Shown here piece by piece: positions 54,391-62,366 of a stretch of 64,000 nucleotides of DNA. The translations under genes and the position numbers were made by a program. The stretch's first letter is position 1, and each line of letters opens with the position of its first letter. The stretch spans positions 1 through 64,000 of the forward strand of contig JAOARD010000024.1 of NCBI GenBank assembly GCA_025210735.1, written 5' to 3'. The notes beneath the pieces were generated by a model, which saw only the letters and a program-made list of their open reading frames with translations, made no database searches and had not been told where the DNA came from. The stretch comes from Bacteroidales bacterium (GTDB taxonomy: Bacteria > Bacteroidota > Bacteroidia > Bacteroidales > UBA6680).

Positions 54391-54798
54391 ATGAACAAAT
54401 TCGACAATACAGAAGCTATAAACCAATTAACTCACAAGATAATTGGTTGTGCCATGCAGGTACATAAAACTTTGGGTAATGGCTTCCAGGAGGTAATTTA
54501 CCAAAGAGCTCTGGCAATTGAGTTTGCGCATCAGAATGTAGAGTATGAAAGAGAGATGGAAATGGATCTACAATATCGTGGTGAGCATATTGGAACACGA
54601 AGAGTCGATTTCTTTGTTGAAGGTCAGGTAATGGTAGAAATTAAAGCCATCGAAAAACTGGAAGGGGTTCATAAAGCGCAAGCCATCAACTATTGCGAAG
54701 CATACAATATAGCCAATGGCCTGTTAATCAATTTTGGCTCTACAAGTCTCGACTTCAAACGAGTATACAACAAAAAACTAGTTAATCCTCAAAAATAA
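54391..54798 (+). CDS. GxxExxY-family protein
   Basis: A 135-residue protein carrying GNGFQEVIYQRAL, the family motif, plus EIKAIEKLEGVHKAQAINYC, an E-x-K signature consistent with a PDDEXK nuclease-like fold (VDFFVEGQVMVEIKAIE). Activity is unproven for the family. It lies between hsdS and hsdR and is preceded by inverted repeats, so it was probably inserted into the restriction operon rather than being part of it. It ends 18 bp before the hsdR ATG. Confidence 0.85.
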   Translation: MNKFDNTEAINQLTHKIIGCAMQVHKTLGNGFQEVIYQRALAIEFAHQNVEYEREMEMDLQYRGEHIGTRRVDFFVEGQVMVEIKAIEKLEGVHKAQAINYCEAYNIANGLLINFGSTSLDFKRVYNKKLVNPQK

Positions 54799-54816
54799 CC
54801 CTAATTAATAAATAAA

Positions 54817-57800
54817 ATGCAAACCCATAATTCAAAACTCATAACTCATAACTCATTTCTAGAAGACCACATATCTCAAATACCTGCACTACAGTTGCTC
54901 ATTAACATGGGCTACCAGTATGTTACCCCTGCTCAGGCTATGGAGTGGCGTAAGGGTAAAAACTCGGTAGTATTATTTGAGGATGTACTGTTTAGTCAGC
55001 TTCAAAAGATTAATAGCTTTAAGCGTAAAGGAGCAGAATACAAGTTTTCAGAAGCCAATATCAGCTCCGCTGTTTTGGCTATTAAGGAATTACCTATTCA
55101 CGAAGGTATAATGAATGCCAATGCAGCCTTTTACGATTTAATCACCTTAGGTAAAGCTTTTGAGCAAAGCATCGATGGCGATAAAAAAAGTCACTCACTA
55201 CAATACATCGACTGGCAAAATCCTGAAAACAATATATTCCACGTAACCGAAGAATACAGCGTGGTGCGTGATGGCAGAGCAGACACCTACCGACCCGATT
55301 TGGTATTGTTTGTAAATGGTATTCCCACCTGTATTGTAGAGTGTAAAAGCCCTGCCCTAAGTGGTACTAAAAAGCCTGTTGAATTGGCTATTGAGCAACA
55401 CGCACGTAATTTCAGTGCTGATGGTATTCGTTCGCTTTATGTCTATTCCAGTCTATTATTAAGTATAGCAACCAACGAAGGCAGCTACGCTACCACTGGC
55501 ACAGAAAAAGAGTTTTGGGCTAAATGGAAAGAACAATTCCCTAGTAAAAAAGCAGAAACAACATATTGGAGTTCTTTAACCAAATTAAAGAATAAGCCAT
55601 TAGGCAAAGCAGAAAAAGACAGGCTATTTTCGGATAGGTTTAAATATGTACGCCATTACTTCGATAGTTTAGAACAAGAAGAACGCCCACTAACCAAACA
55701 AGATGAGTTAATCTTTAGTTTATGCAATCCGGCTCGAATGCTTGATTTTATCCGAAATTTCACTTTATATGATGATGGAATAAAGAAAGTCGCTCGATAC
55801 CAACAATACTTTGCCGTAAACGAAACCATTAAAAGAGTTTCCCGATTTGATGATACAGGAAAGCATACCGGGTCTGAGCGCAGCCGAAGACAAGGTGGTG
55901 TTATTTGGCATACACAAGGTAGTGGTAAGTCATTAACAATGGTAATGCTGGCGCAACTACTGGCATCAAACAGTAATATCCTGAATCCTAAAATCCTATT
56001 AGTAACCGACCGTATCGATTTGGACGACCAAATCTCTGATACGTTTAAAAAGTGTCAGAAAGAGGTACGTCAGACAAAAACGGGAACCCATTTAGCAGAG
56101 TTGATTAATGATAATGACGATGCCATTATCACAACCATTATAAATAAGTTTGAGGCAGCAGTAAAACAATGCAAAGAGCCTTTTACTTCGCCCGATATTT
56201 TTATACTTATTGATGAAGGACACCGCACTCAATATGGTAGCTTCAACGTAAGTATGCAGAGGGTTTTCCCCAATGCTTGTTTTCTTGCCTTTACAGGTAC
56301 ACCCTTAATGAAAAAGGAAAAGAGTACAGCTCAAAAATTTGGTGGATATATTGGCAAAGCATATACCGTAACCGATGCCGTTGAGGATGGTGCTGTAGTT
56401 CCTCTGTTATACGAAGGTCGTCACAACCTGATGAGCATTAATGAGAAACCATTAAATACCTTTTTCGATAAGGTTTCAGAGCCTTTAAGTGATTATGGTA
56501 AGGCAGCTCTAAAAAGGAAGTTTAATACAGTCAATGAGTTAAACAAAGCCGAAGATATAGTATATGCACGCGCCTGGGATATTAGCGAACATTATGTTGA
56601 CTTTTTTCAATCCAACAGCGACACATACAAACCAAAAGCACAACTGGTTGCTCCTACCATTAAAACAGCTTTGTTATATCATGAATATCTTAAAACCATT
56701 GGAAAAGTTTCTTCTGCAGTTGTAGTTACACGCTCCGACCAAAGAGAGGGATTTGACGATTCATTCTATAATGAAAATGAAGAGAAACAACGAGAAGATG
56801 CCTATTTCAATGCAATGGAAGACAAATATGGCGACCTGAAAAATTTTGAAAAAAGCATCATCAACCAATTTAAAAAGAGAGACGAACCCGAAATACTAAT
56901 TGTGGTTGCAAAACTCCTTACAGGTTTTGATGCACCAAACAACACCGTGCTGTACTTATGTCGTGGCTTAAAAGAACATACACTATTGCAAGCAGTAGCA
57001 AGGGTAAACAGAGTTTATCCCGGCAAAGATTACGGTTACATTGTCGATTACTACGGCAACCTCGAAAACTTAGACAATGCTTTAGATACCTATTCAGGCT
57101 TAGAAGGGTTCGACAAAGAAGATTTAGAAGGTACGCTAACCAATATTAACGAAGAAATAAAGAAGCTGCCTCAGGCACATGCCGAGCTTTGGGATATTTT
57201 TAAAAGTTTACAAGGCAAGAACCTGGAACCAACAGCATACGAAGAGTTACTTTCAGCCGAAGACCTTAGAAATAAGTTCTACGAGAAATTATCAGTCTTT
57301 GCCCGAATGCTTAAACTGGCTCTATCATCAGTCGATTTTGTCAACAACACCGAAGAAGATAAAATCAACACCTATAAGGATGATGCAAAGTTTTTCTTAA
57401 AACTACGTGTTGATGTAAAACGCCGTTATAACGATGATATTTCCTACAAGGAATACGAACCGCAAGTACAGAAGCTAATAAACAAACACCTTTCAACCGA
57501 TGGGGAGATTCTAAAAATTACCGATTTAGTAAACATCTTCAATAAAGAAGAGCGAGAAGCCGAAGTTGAAAAGATTGTTGGGAAAGCAGCACAAGCCGAC
57601 CATATTGCCAGTCGTACCATAAAAGCTATCAATGTAAAAATGCAAGACGACCCAATCTTCTATACCAAGTTTGCCGACCTAATTCGTCAAACCATCGAAG
57701 ATTACCACCAAAAACGCATAAATGAAGCAGAATATTTAAAGCGAGCTAAGCAGTTTGATAAAGATTTCTTTGAAGGTAACAGAGATGATGCACCGGAAGA

Positions 57801-58116
57801 ATTGGGAAATAACGAAGTGGCTCTGGCTTTCTATAATTATAGCAAATCGGTTTACAAAGATGTGGAATTATTAAAAACTAAGTTTCATATTGAAATGGGC
57901 TTAATTATCGACCAGTCGGTGAAGAATCATATTTATCTCAATGATAAAAAGATTGTTGATTGGCATAAGAATGTTGATATAACAGGAAAAATAAACATTG
58001 AGCTAAGTGATGCCATTTACGACCTATTACAAAAGTTTGATATTGATACCAACTGGGACGACATCGACCATTTAATTGAAGAGTGCTTAAATATTGCTAT
58101 TCACAGGTATAAATAG
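54817..58116 (+). CDS. hsdR: HsdR, type I restriction endonuclease/translocase subunit
   Basis: 1099 residues. The N-terminal nuclease domain shows RPDLVLFVNGIPTCIVECKSPA (PD-ExK core). The SF2 motor has a P-loop in HTQGSGKSLTMVML near residue 370, motif II IDEGHRT near 465, and motif VI-type LLQAVARVNRVYPGKDYGYIVDY near 730. The C-terminal helical domain binds the methylase core. The first 13 residues, MQTHNSKLITHNS, are encoded by the AACTCATAACT-type repeat, not by family sequence (FLEDHISQIPALQLL follows). The true start may be internal. Completes a functional-looking restriction system. Confidence 0.95.
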   Translation: MQTHNSKLITHNSFLEDHISQIPALQLLINMGYQYVTPAQAMEWRKGKNSVVLFEDVLFSQLQKINSFKRKGAEYKFSEANISSAVLAIKELPIHEGIMNANAAFYDLITLGKAFEQSIDGDKKSHSLQYIDWQNPENNIFHVTEEYSVVRDGRADTYRPDLVLFVNGIPTCIVECKSPALSGTKKPVELAIEQHARNFSADGIRSLYVYSSLLLSIATNEGSYATTGTEKEFWAKWKEQFPSKKAETTYWSSLTKLKNKPLGKAEKDRLFSDRFKYVRHYFDSLEQEERPLTKQDELIFSLCNPARMLDFIRNFTLYDDGIKKVARYQQYFAVNETIKRVSRFDDTGKHTGSERSRRQGGVIWHTQGSGKSLTMVMLAQLLASNSNILNPKILLVTDRIDLDDQISDTFKKCQKEVRQTKTGTHLAELINDNDDAIITTIINKFEAAVKQCKEPFTSPDIFILIDEGHRTQYGSFNVSMQRVFPNACFLAFTGTPLMKKEKSTAQKFGGYIGKAYTVTDAVEDGAVVPLLYEGRHNLMSINEKPLNTFFDKVSEPLSDYGKAALKRKFNTVNELNKAEDIVYARAWDISEHYVDFFQSNSDTYKPKAQLVAPTIKTALLYHEYLKTIGKVSSAVVVTRSDQREGFDDSFYNENEEKQREDAYFNAMEDKYGDLKNFEKSIINQFKKRDEPEILIVVAKLLTGFDAPNNTVLYLCRGLKEHTLLQAVARVNRVYPGKDYGYIVDYYGNLENLDNALDTYSGLEGFDKEDLEGTLTNINEEIKKLPQAHAELWDIFKSLQGKNLEPTAYEELLSAEDLRNKFYEKLSVFARMLKLALSSVDFVNNTEEDKINTYKDDAKFFLKLRVDVKRRYNDDISYKEYEPQVQKLINKHLSTDGEILKITDLVNIFNKEEREAEVEKIVGKAAQADHIASRTIKAINVKMQDDPIFYTKFADLIRQTIEDYHQKRINEAEYLKRAKQFDKDFFEGNRDDAPEELGNNEVALAFYNYSKSVYKDVELLKTKFHIEMGLIIDQSVKNHIYLNDKKIVDWHKNVDITGKINIELSDAIYDLLQKFDIDTNWDDIDHLIEECLNIAIHRYK

Positions 58117-58147
58117 AGTTATGAATTAGGAGTTATTAGTTATGAGT
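58116..58147. repeat. Inverted AACTCATAACT-type arm at the S23 gene start
   Basis: GAGTTATGAATTAGG followed by AGTTATTAGTTATGAG is the inverted form of the arm CTCATAACTAATAATTC near 58518-58534. The two arms flank the S23 gene; the left arm supplies its ATG and the right lies at the start of the next gene. Confidence 0.7.
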
Positions 58148-58501
58148 AACAGTGTAATTAAGGATAAGTCGTTTGCTTTTGCAGTCAGAGTAGTGAACTT
58201 ATACAAACATATTATTGAAGTTAAAAAGGAGTTTGTACTAAGTAAGCAATTGTTGCGCTCTGGCACTTCAATTGGTGCTAATGTAAGAGAAGCTCTAAAT
58301 GCAGAAAGCAAAGCAGATTTCATTCATAAATTAGCAATTTCTCAAAAAGAAGCTGACGAAACATGTTATTGGCTGGAGCTATTAAAGGAAACTAAATATA
58401 TTACCGAAAGTGAGTTCTCTTCAATACATACTGATGCAATAGAATTACTAAAAATAATCCGCAGTATTATAATCACAACCAAGCAAAACTTGAAGAAATG
58501 A
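58142..58501 (+). CDS. Four-helix-bundle protein of the S23/IVS family (second copy)
   Basis: A 119-residue protein with the family pattern KSFAFAVRVVNLYKHIIEVKKEFVLSKQLLRSGTSIGANVREALNAESKADFIHKLAIS (in parts), a final KETKYITESEF and amphipathic end helix. Only weakly similar to the copy at 19185, so the two are separate acquisitions. Arms of an inverted repeat bracket it. Its stop overlaps the next start codon (ATGA), so the two genes are translationally coupled. No known activity. Confidence 0.85.
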   Translation: MSNSVIKDKSFAFAVRVVNLYKHIIEVKKEFVLSKQLLRSGTSIGANVREALNAESKADFIHKLAISQKEADETCYWLELLKETKYITESEFSSIHTDAIELLKIIRSIIITTKQNLKK

Positions 58502-59229
58502 CAACTCATAATTCAAAACTCATAACTAATAATTCTGTAGAGTATGGCACTTCTATAATTGAATATTCTTTAGCTTTTGCTGAACGCAAAACCTTAGGAA
58601 TAAAAGTATATCCCGATAAATCGGTTCATGTTATTGCACCTATCGGTACAAGCTTGGATAAGGTTTCGGAAAAGGTACATAGTAAAGCTGCATGGGTATT
58701 ACGTCAACAGGATTTCTTTTTATCCTTTCAACCAATTACACCGCCACGTAAATTTATAAGTGGAGAAACACATTTATATTTGGGTAAGCAATATCGCTTA
58801 AAGTTAGTTGAGAGTGATAAAGAATCGGTAAAGCTGCAAGGTGGTAATATATCAGTGTATTGCAAGAATAAAGAGAATAAGCAACGTATTGAAAAATTAT
58901 TAAAGGCATGGTATAAATCAAAAGCAGACCAGCACTTTATTAAACTGTTTGAAGAACTGACACCGTTGGCAAAATCCTTCTACGAAGGCGAACCCTCTAT
59001 TAAGTACAGATGGATGGATAAACGTTGGGGAAGCTGCAGCCAGAAAGGTGAAGTGTTATTGAACAACGAGCTAATAAAAACCCCTAAAAAATGTATAGAA
59101 TATGTGATTATACATGAGTTATGCCATTTAGCACATCTCAATCACAGTACAGCTTTTTATGAGTTATTAAATAAACTTTCTCCTGATTGGAGAAGAACAA
59201 AAGACGAATTGGAGAGATTAATGGTGTAA
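58498..59229 (+). CDS. YgjP-like metallopeptidase (M48/SprT-related)
   Basis: A 243-residue protein of the YgjP/DUF45 family. The start after the repeat-coded MTTHNSKLITNNS is YGTSIIEYSLAFAERKTLGIKVYPDKSVHVIAP, the usual N-terminal beta domain, and the zinc motif HELCHLAHLNHSTAFYELL (HExxH...H) is intact, preceded by RWMDKRWGSCSQKGEVLLNNELI. Family members often accompany type I restriction operons. It is the last gene of the island, translationally coupled to the S23 gene. Confidence 0.85.
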   Translation: MTTHNSKLITNNSVEYGTSIIEYSLAFAERKTLGIKVYPDKSVHVIAPIGTSLDKVSEKVHSKAAWVLRQQDFFLSFQPITPPRKFISGETHLYLGKQYRLKLVESDKESVKLQGGNISVYCKNKENKQRIEKLLKAWYKSKADQHFIKLFEELTPLAKSFYEGEPSIKYRWMDKRWGSCSQKGEVLLNNELIKTPKKCIEYVIIHELCHLAHLNHSTAFYELLNKLSPDWRRTKDELERLMV

Positions 59230-59424
59230 GATATATTTATTTTCTATTTCAAAGGACATGTTCTAAAAGACAGACAATACACACTAAAACAGTTATTGTT
59301 CCGTATATCTGACCACTACCCTCTCTGGTGCGAGTTTGGATTATAATAATAGCATCTGTTTTACATAAAAAGAGGCGATTCAGAATATTTTTTCTTGATT
59401 CTGAATCGTAGATGGTATTATATT

Positions 59425-60162
59425 TTAACCAATCAGTTCTTTTAGTTTGATAACTAAATCATTGCTTTTACCAAAAGCAATTTCTTTTTTTTCCTTTTTG
59501 CCATCATTATAATACAGAACCTTCACAACATCATTTTCCCTTTTAAATATACCTCCTTTAAGAATTACGTAAGATTTATTATCAATATAGGGTATACCTT
59601 TAGATGTTAATATTTTTCTTGCCTCCTTCAAAGAACAAGTAATGGCTTTGTCTTCTTTTTTATCTAAAAAATACCAATCAGTATATTTCCCATCAGCTTT
59701 TATAAAAGATAAAGAAGAGGTATCTACAACAATTTCTGACTTCTTACCATTCGGTATTAGAATCTTATTACAAGAAGGTGTATTATCAGGAATCAACTTA
59801 TCATATAAGTCTAAACACAAATTATGCAAATCATCCTTTTTAATAGGTTTAGTCAGATATTTCTTTAATTGAGCCTTTCCGCCATGATTAACTATATCCT
59901 GAATAGGCTCTAAATGACTTGTTATAAACACAACTAATGCACTGTAATTTATCTTCTTCAAGACATCAAGTCCGTTAAATCCGGGCATTTCATAGTCCAG
60001 AAAAACCACATCAGGTTTCTCTTTATTAATCATATTTATAGCTTTAAAAGCATCATCATAGTTGGCCTTTTTTTCGATATAAGGATAATCCTCCAACATT
60101 TTACTTAATTCTGATAAGAATATACATTCATCATCAACTGCAATATAGCTTAACTTTCTCAT
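59425..60162 (-). CDS. LytTR-family response regulator
   Basis: A 245-residue regulator. The receiver domain (residues 1-115) has the acidic pair VDDE, phospho-acceptor Asp56 in VVFLDYEMPG, Thr/Ser in FITSH and Lys105 in YLTKPI. The C-terminal half (about 135-245) is a LytTR DNA-binding domain with LSFIKADGKYTDWYFLD, CSLKEARKILTSKGIPYIDNKSYVILKGGIF. Its ATG overlaps the kinase gene stop by 4 bp (60159-60162). It likely controls the small genes divergently transcribed from 61305. Confidence 0.9.
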   Translation of the reverse strand: MRKLSYIAVDDECIFLSELSKMLEDYPYIEKKANYDDAFKAINMINKEKPDVVFLDYEMPGFNGLDVLKKINYSALVVFITSHLEPIQDIVNHGGKAQLKKYLTKPIKKDDLHNLCLDLYDKLIPDNTPSCNKILIPNGKKSEIVVDTSSLSFIKADGKYTDWYFLDKKEDKAITCSLKEARKILTSKGIPYIDNKSYVILKGGIFKRENDVVKVLYYNDGKKEKKEIAFGKSNDLVIKLKELIG

Positions 60163-61175
60163 CTTAAAATATCCATCTTAGCAATATACACATCATTTAC
60201 AATCTCTCTATCTATCTTAATATCCAGATTACTTATATCAATATATTTCTTAAAATCATCGTTTCCAATCCCCCCTGGATCATTACAACTATTGTCTTTT
60301 GAATACATTGGAGATTCAACACTATATTTGAGAATATGGTCACCATTCTGTTCAATGCGTATAATTAAACATCCCTTTTTAAAGTTTCCGTGCTTAATAG
60401 CATTATCTATATAATAAAACAATATTGTGGGTGGAATACTTATATTACGATCATCAATATTTTCTATAAAATCAACTTTTATACCTCTGTTTATAGCCAA
60501 TAATTCGCAGAAACACTTTAAATATTTTATCTCCACATCAATACTTATCTCTTTAACTGATGTGCTATATATTAGATAATTAAGAAGATCTATTAGCAGC
60601 TGTAAACTACTATTTATCCTATTGATATATATATCTACAATCCTATCTATTTTTCTTCTTCCGTAAAACTTAATACCAAAAAATGAAAAACTACAGCTAA
60701 TATTATTCTCTTCAATATTATGTTTAGCCTTAAGAAATGTTGTATTAATAATATTCTTGAGAAAATGAGGCGATAGTCTATAAAACAGTGATTTTGCCTC
60801 TAAGATCTTTTTACTTTTATTAGCATCTAAAAGTTCAGCATAATTTTCACTATACCTTTTCCTTAGTTTATTAAAGCTATCCTGAAGTTGATTATGTTCA
60901 TCTTTTAGCCTTTTCCCATTAGCCAGCTCCTCTTTAAGTTTTTTTTCACACTCCAATAACTCTTCTTTAACCTTATCATACTCCCTTTTAAGAGTATTTA
61001 ATTCATCTTTAAATTCTCTATTTTGTTCCTCCGTTTCCGTTTTTTGTGCTTTTATAAATAAACGCCTAAAATATGATATAAGTAATAGTAAAATAGCAAT
61101 CATTAAAACTATTGCATATTCATCTTTATCCAAAGCATCAATCCATAATTGATTTAAAAATATAAAAACAGCCAT
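60159..61175 (-). CDS. LytS-type sensor histidine kinase with a long coiled coil
   Basis: 338 residues: a single membrane helix (about 21-37), a highly charged coiled coil (about 42-125), a His_kinase box SPHFLKN with His137, and an ATPase fold with FYYIDNAIKHGN (N box, Asn258) and DPGGIGNDDFKKYI (G box) near 299-312. There is almost no extracytoplasmic domain, so its signal must be sensed in the membrane or cytosol. First gene of the operon with the LytTR regulator, and divergent from two small ORFs 130 bp away. Confidence 0.85.
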   Translation of the reverse strand: MAVFIFLNQLWIDALDKDEYAIVLMIAILLLLISYFRRLFIKAQKTETEEQNREFKDELNTLKREYDKVKEELLECEKKLKEELANGKRLKDEHNQLQDSFNKLRKRYSENYAELLDANKSKKILEAKSLFYRLSPHFLKNIINTTFLKAKHNIEENNISCSFSFFGIKFYGRRKIDRIVDIYINRINSSLQLLIDLLNYLIYSTSVKEISIDVEIKYLKCFCELLAINRGIKVDFIENIDDRNISIPPTILFYYIDNAIKHGNFKKGCLIIRIEQNGDHILKYSVESPMYSKDNSCNDPGGIGNDDFKKYIDISNLDIKIDREIVNDVYIAKMDILR

Positions 61176-61304
61176 TTCATTTCTAATTTTAGGAGGTTCA
61201 TTCCTTTTTCTGACTCTGTAAGATTATCTCACTTATATTTGTTCTATACTGTTAAATAAAACGGTTACAAATAAAATAATAATTAGTTATTAAAACATTC
61301 AATT

Positions 61305-61415
61305 ATGAAGAAAAATGTAATTATGTATTCAAAACCAAGACCAAATAATGGTCCTAGTACAACAGGAAAACCTTCTGGAAAAGGAAGAGGTAACAATCCT
61401 TCAACAAAAAAGTAA
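61305..61415 (+). CDS. Basic 36-residue Gly/Pro-rich microprotein beside the LytS/LytTR pair
   Basis: An ATG at 61305 opens a 36-codon frame ending at TAA 61413-61415. The peptide begins MKKNVIMYSKPRPNNGP and ends GKGRGNNPSTKK. It has nine Lys/Arg, no acidic residue, several Gly-Pro turns and no signal peptide or membrane segment. It is too short for usual gene callers. An AT-rich leader of 130 bp separates it from the divergent kinase gene, and a second small ORF follows 21 bp later. I do not recognise a family. It may be a signal, a ligand of the kinase, or a regulated effector peptide. Confidence 0.55.
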   Translation: MKKNVIMYSKPRPNNGPSTTGKPSGKGRGNNPSTKK

Positions 61416-61436
61416 TTAACTAAATATATTTTTATT

Positions 61437-61580
61437 ATGTCTTTAAATACAGAAAGAGAATATTCTCAGGAAGAATTAGATAATCACTCAGATCAGCTTA
61501 ACCCTAATAATGATACATATTGGACTGACAGAGGAGAAGATGAAAGACCAGATGATTGGGAAGATAGGATTGAGGATTAA
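61437..61580 (+). CDS. Acidic 47-residue microprotein, partner of the basic peptide
   Basis: ATG 61437 to TAA 61578-61580. It begins MSLNTEREYSQEELDNHSD and ends RPDDWEDRIED, with about sixteen Asp/Glu, few basic residues and two Trp. No signal or membrane segment. The stop codon is followed 65 bp later by a good terminator, so the two small ORFs form one short operon. The opposite charge of the two products hints at a complex, as in toxin/antidote or peptide/chaperone pairs, but that is inference. No family recognised. Confidence 0.5.
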   Translation: MSLNTEREYSQEELDNHSDQLNPNNDTYWTDRGEDERPDDWEDRIED

Positions 61581-61644
61581 TGATAAGTTCTACCATATTA
61601 CTTTACCCAAGTAACACCCCCTGAATATTATCATACAACAATAC

Positions 61645-61674
61645 AAGGTGCGATACATAATATCGTGCCTTTTT
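61645..61674 (+). terminator. Terminator of the microprotein operon
   Basis: AGGTGCGATA (61646-61655) pairs over ten positions (two G-U) with TATCGTGCCT (61661-61670) and is followed by TTTTA. Confidence 0.8.
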
Positions 61675-61689
61675 AGTTTAGTATCCCTG

Positions 61690-62366
61690 CTGCAATACTA
61701 AACAATTACCTTTGTAGAGATAACCAATAACCTTTTACCCATCTCTGAACCTCCTCCGAGGTGGATAACATCTTCGTGGTTGTATGCTACTTAACCGGAA
61801 TTTCTCTAGCTGTTATTCAACTCGTAGTATATTGATAATGTTAGGTTTCACAAACATTATATATATGTCGTCCTTTCTGGACTTCTTTTATTCATTATTT
61901 CACAATGGATGTAATACATTGTTGTAAATATATTATCCCTTAGGGATATTTTGTATATAGTTACAATTCTAATTAATTCCCTTGTATCATTCCTGACACG
62001 GATCGTTAGCCTAAATTCTCGAATTTGGGCGGACAAGATGTAGCCAGAGGCTACAAATAAATGCAAAGCGTATATTCATAGTTCCGTTAATTATGACTCG
62101 TAGTGTAGTCACCACGAGTAACGTCTAAGCGGACAAACATCCCTTGAATTATATCAGTTTATCCGAACATTGGCAAATCCTTATTCTAAAAGACCAAAAC
62201 AGGTTAAGGTTGTGGTTTAAATTTAACTAGAAGCTGTGGCGATATTACACTGAATTATAACAGAATACTATAAGAACATAATCTCACTATACAAAGGTGT
62301 TGAAATATAGAATAGAAAGTTGTAAATTGTATAGTAACATACTTACACCTCTTTAAATGAACAGTT
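61690..62366. other. Hairpin-rich noncoding stretch, possible REP-type or IS-remnant DNA
   Basis: Between the microprotein terminator and the YhcG-like gene lie several strong small hairpins. They are CCTAAATTC/GAATTTGGG (62010-62029), TAGCC-aga-GGCTA (62041-62053) and ACTCGTAGTG/CACCACGAGT (62096-62119). GCGGACAA occurs at 62029 and 62129, exactly 100 bp apart. No reading frame is convincing. Such clusters resemble REP-like units moved by RAYT transposases, or a decayed insertion sequence. No transposase is present. Confidence 0.45.
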
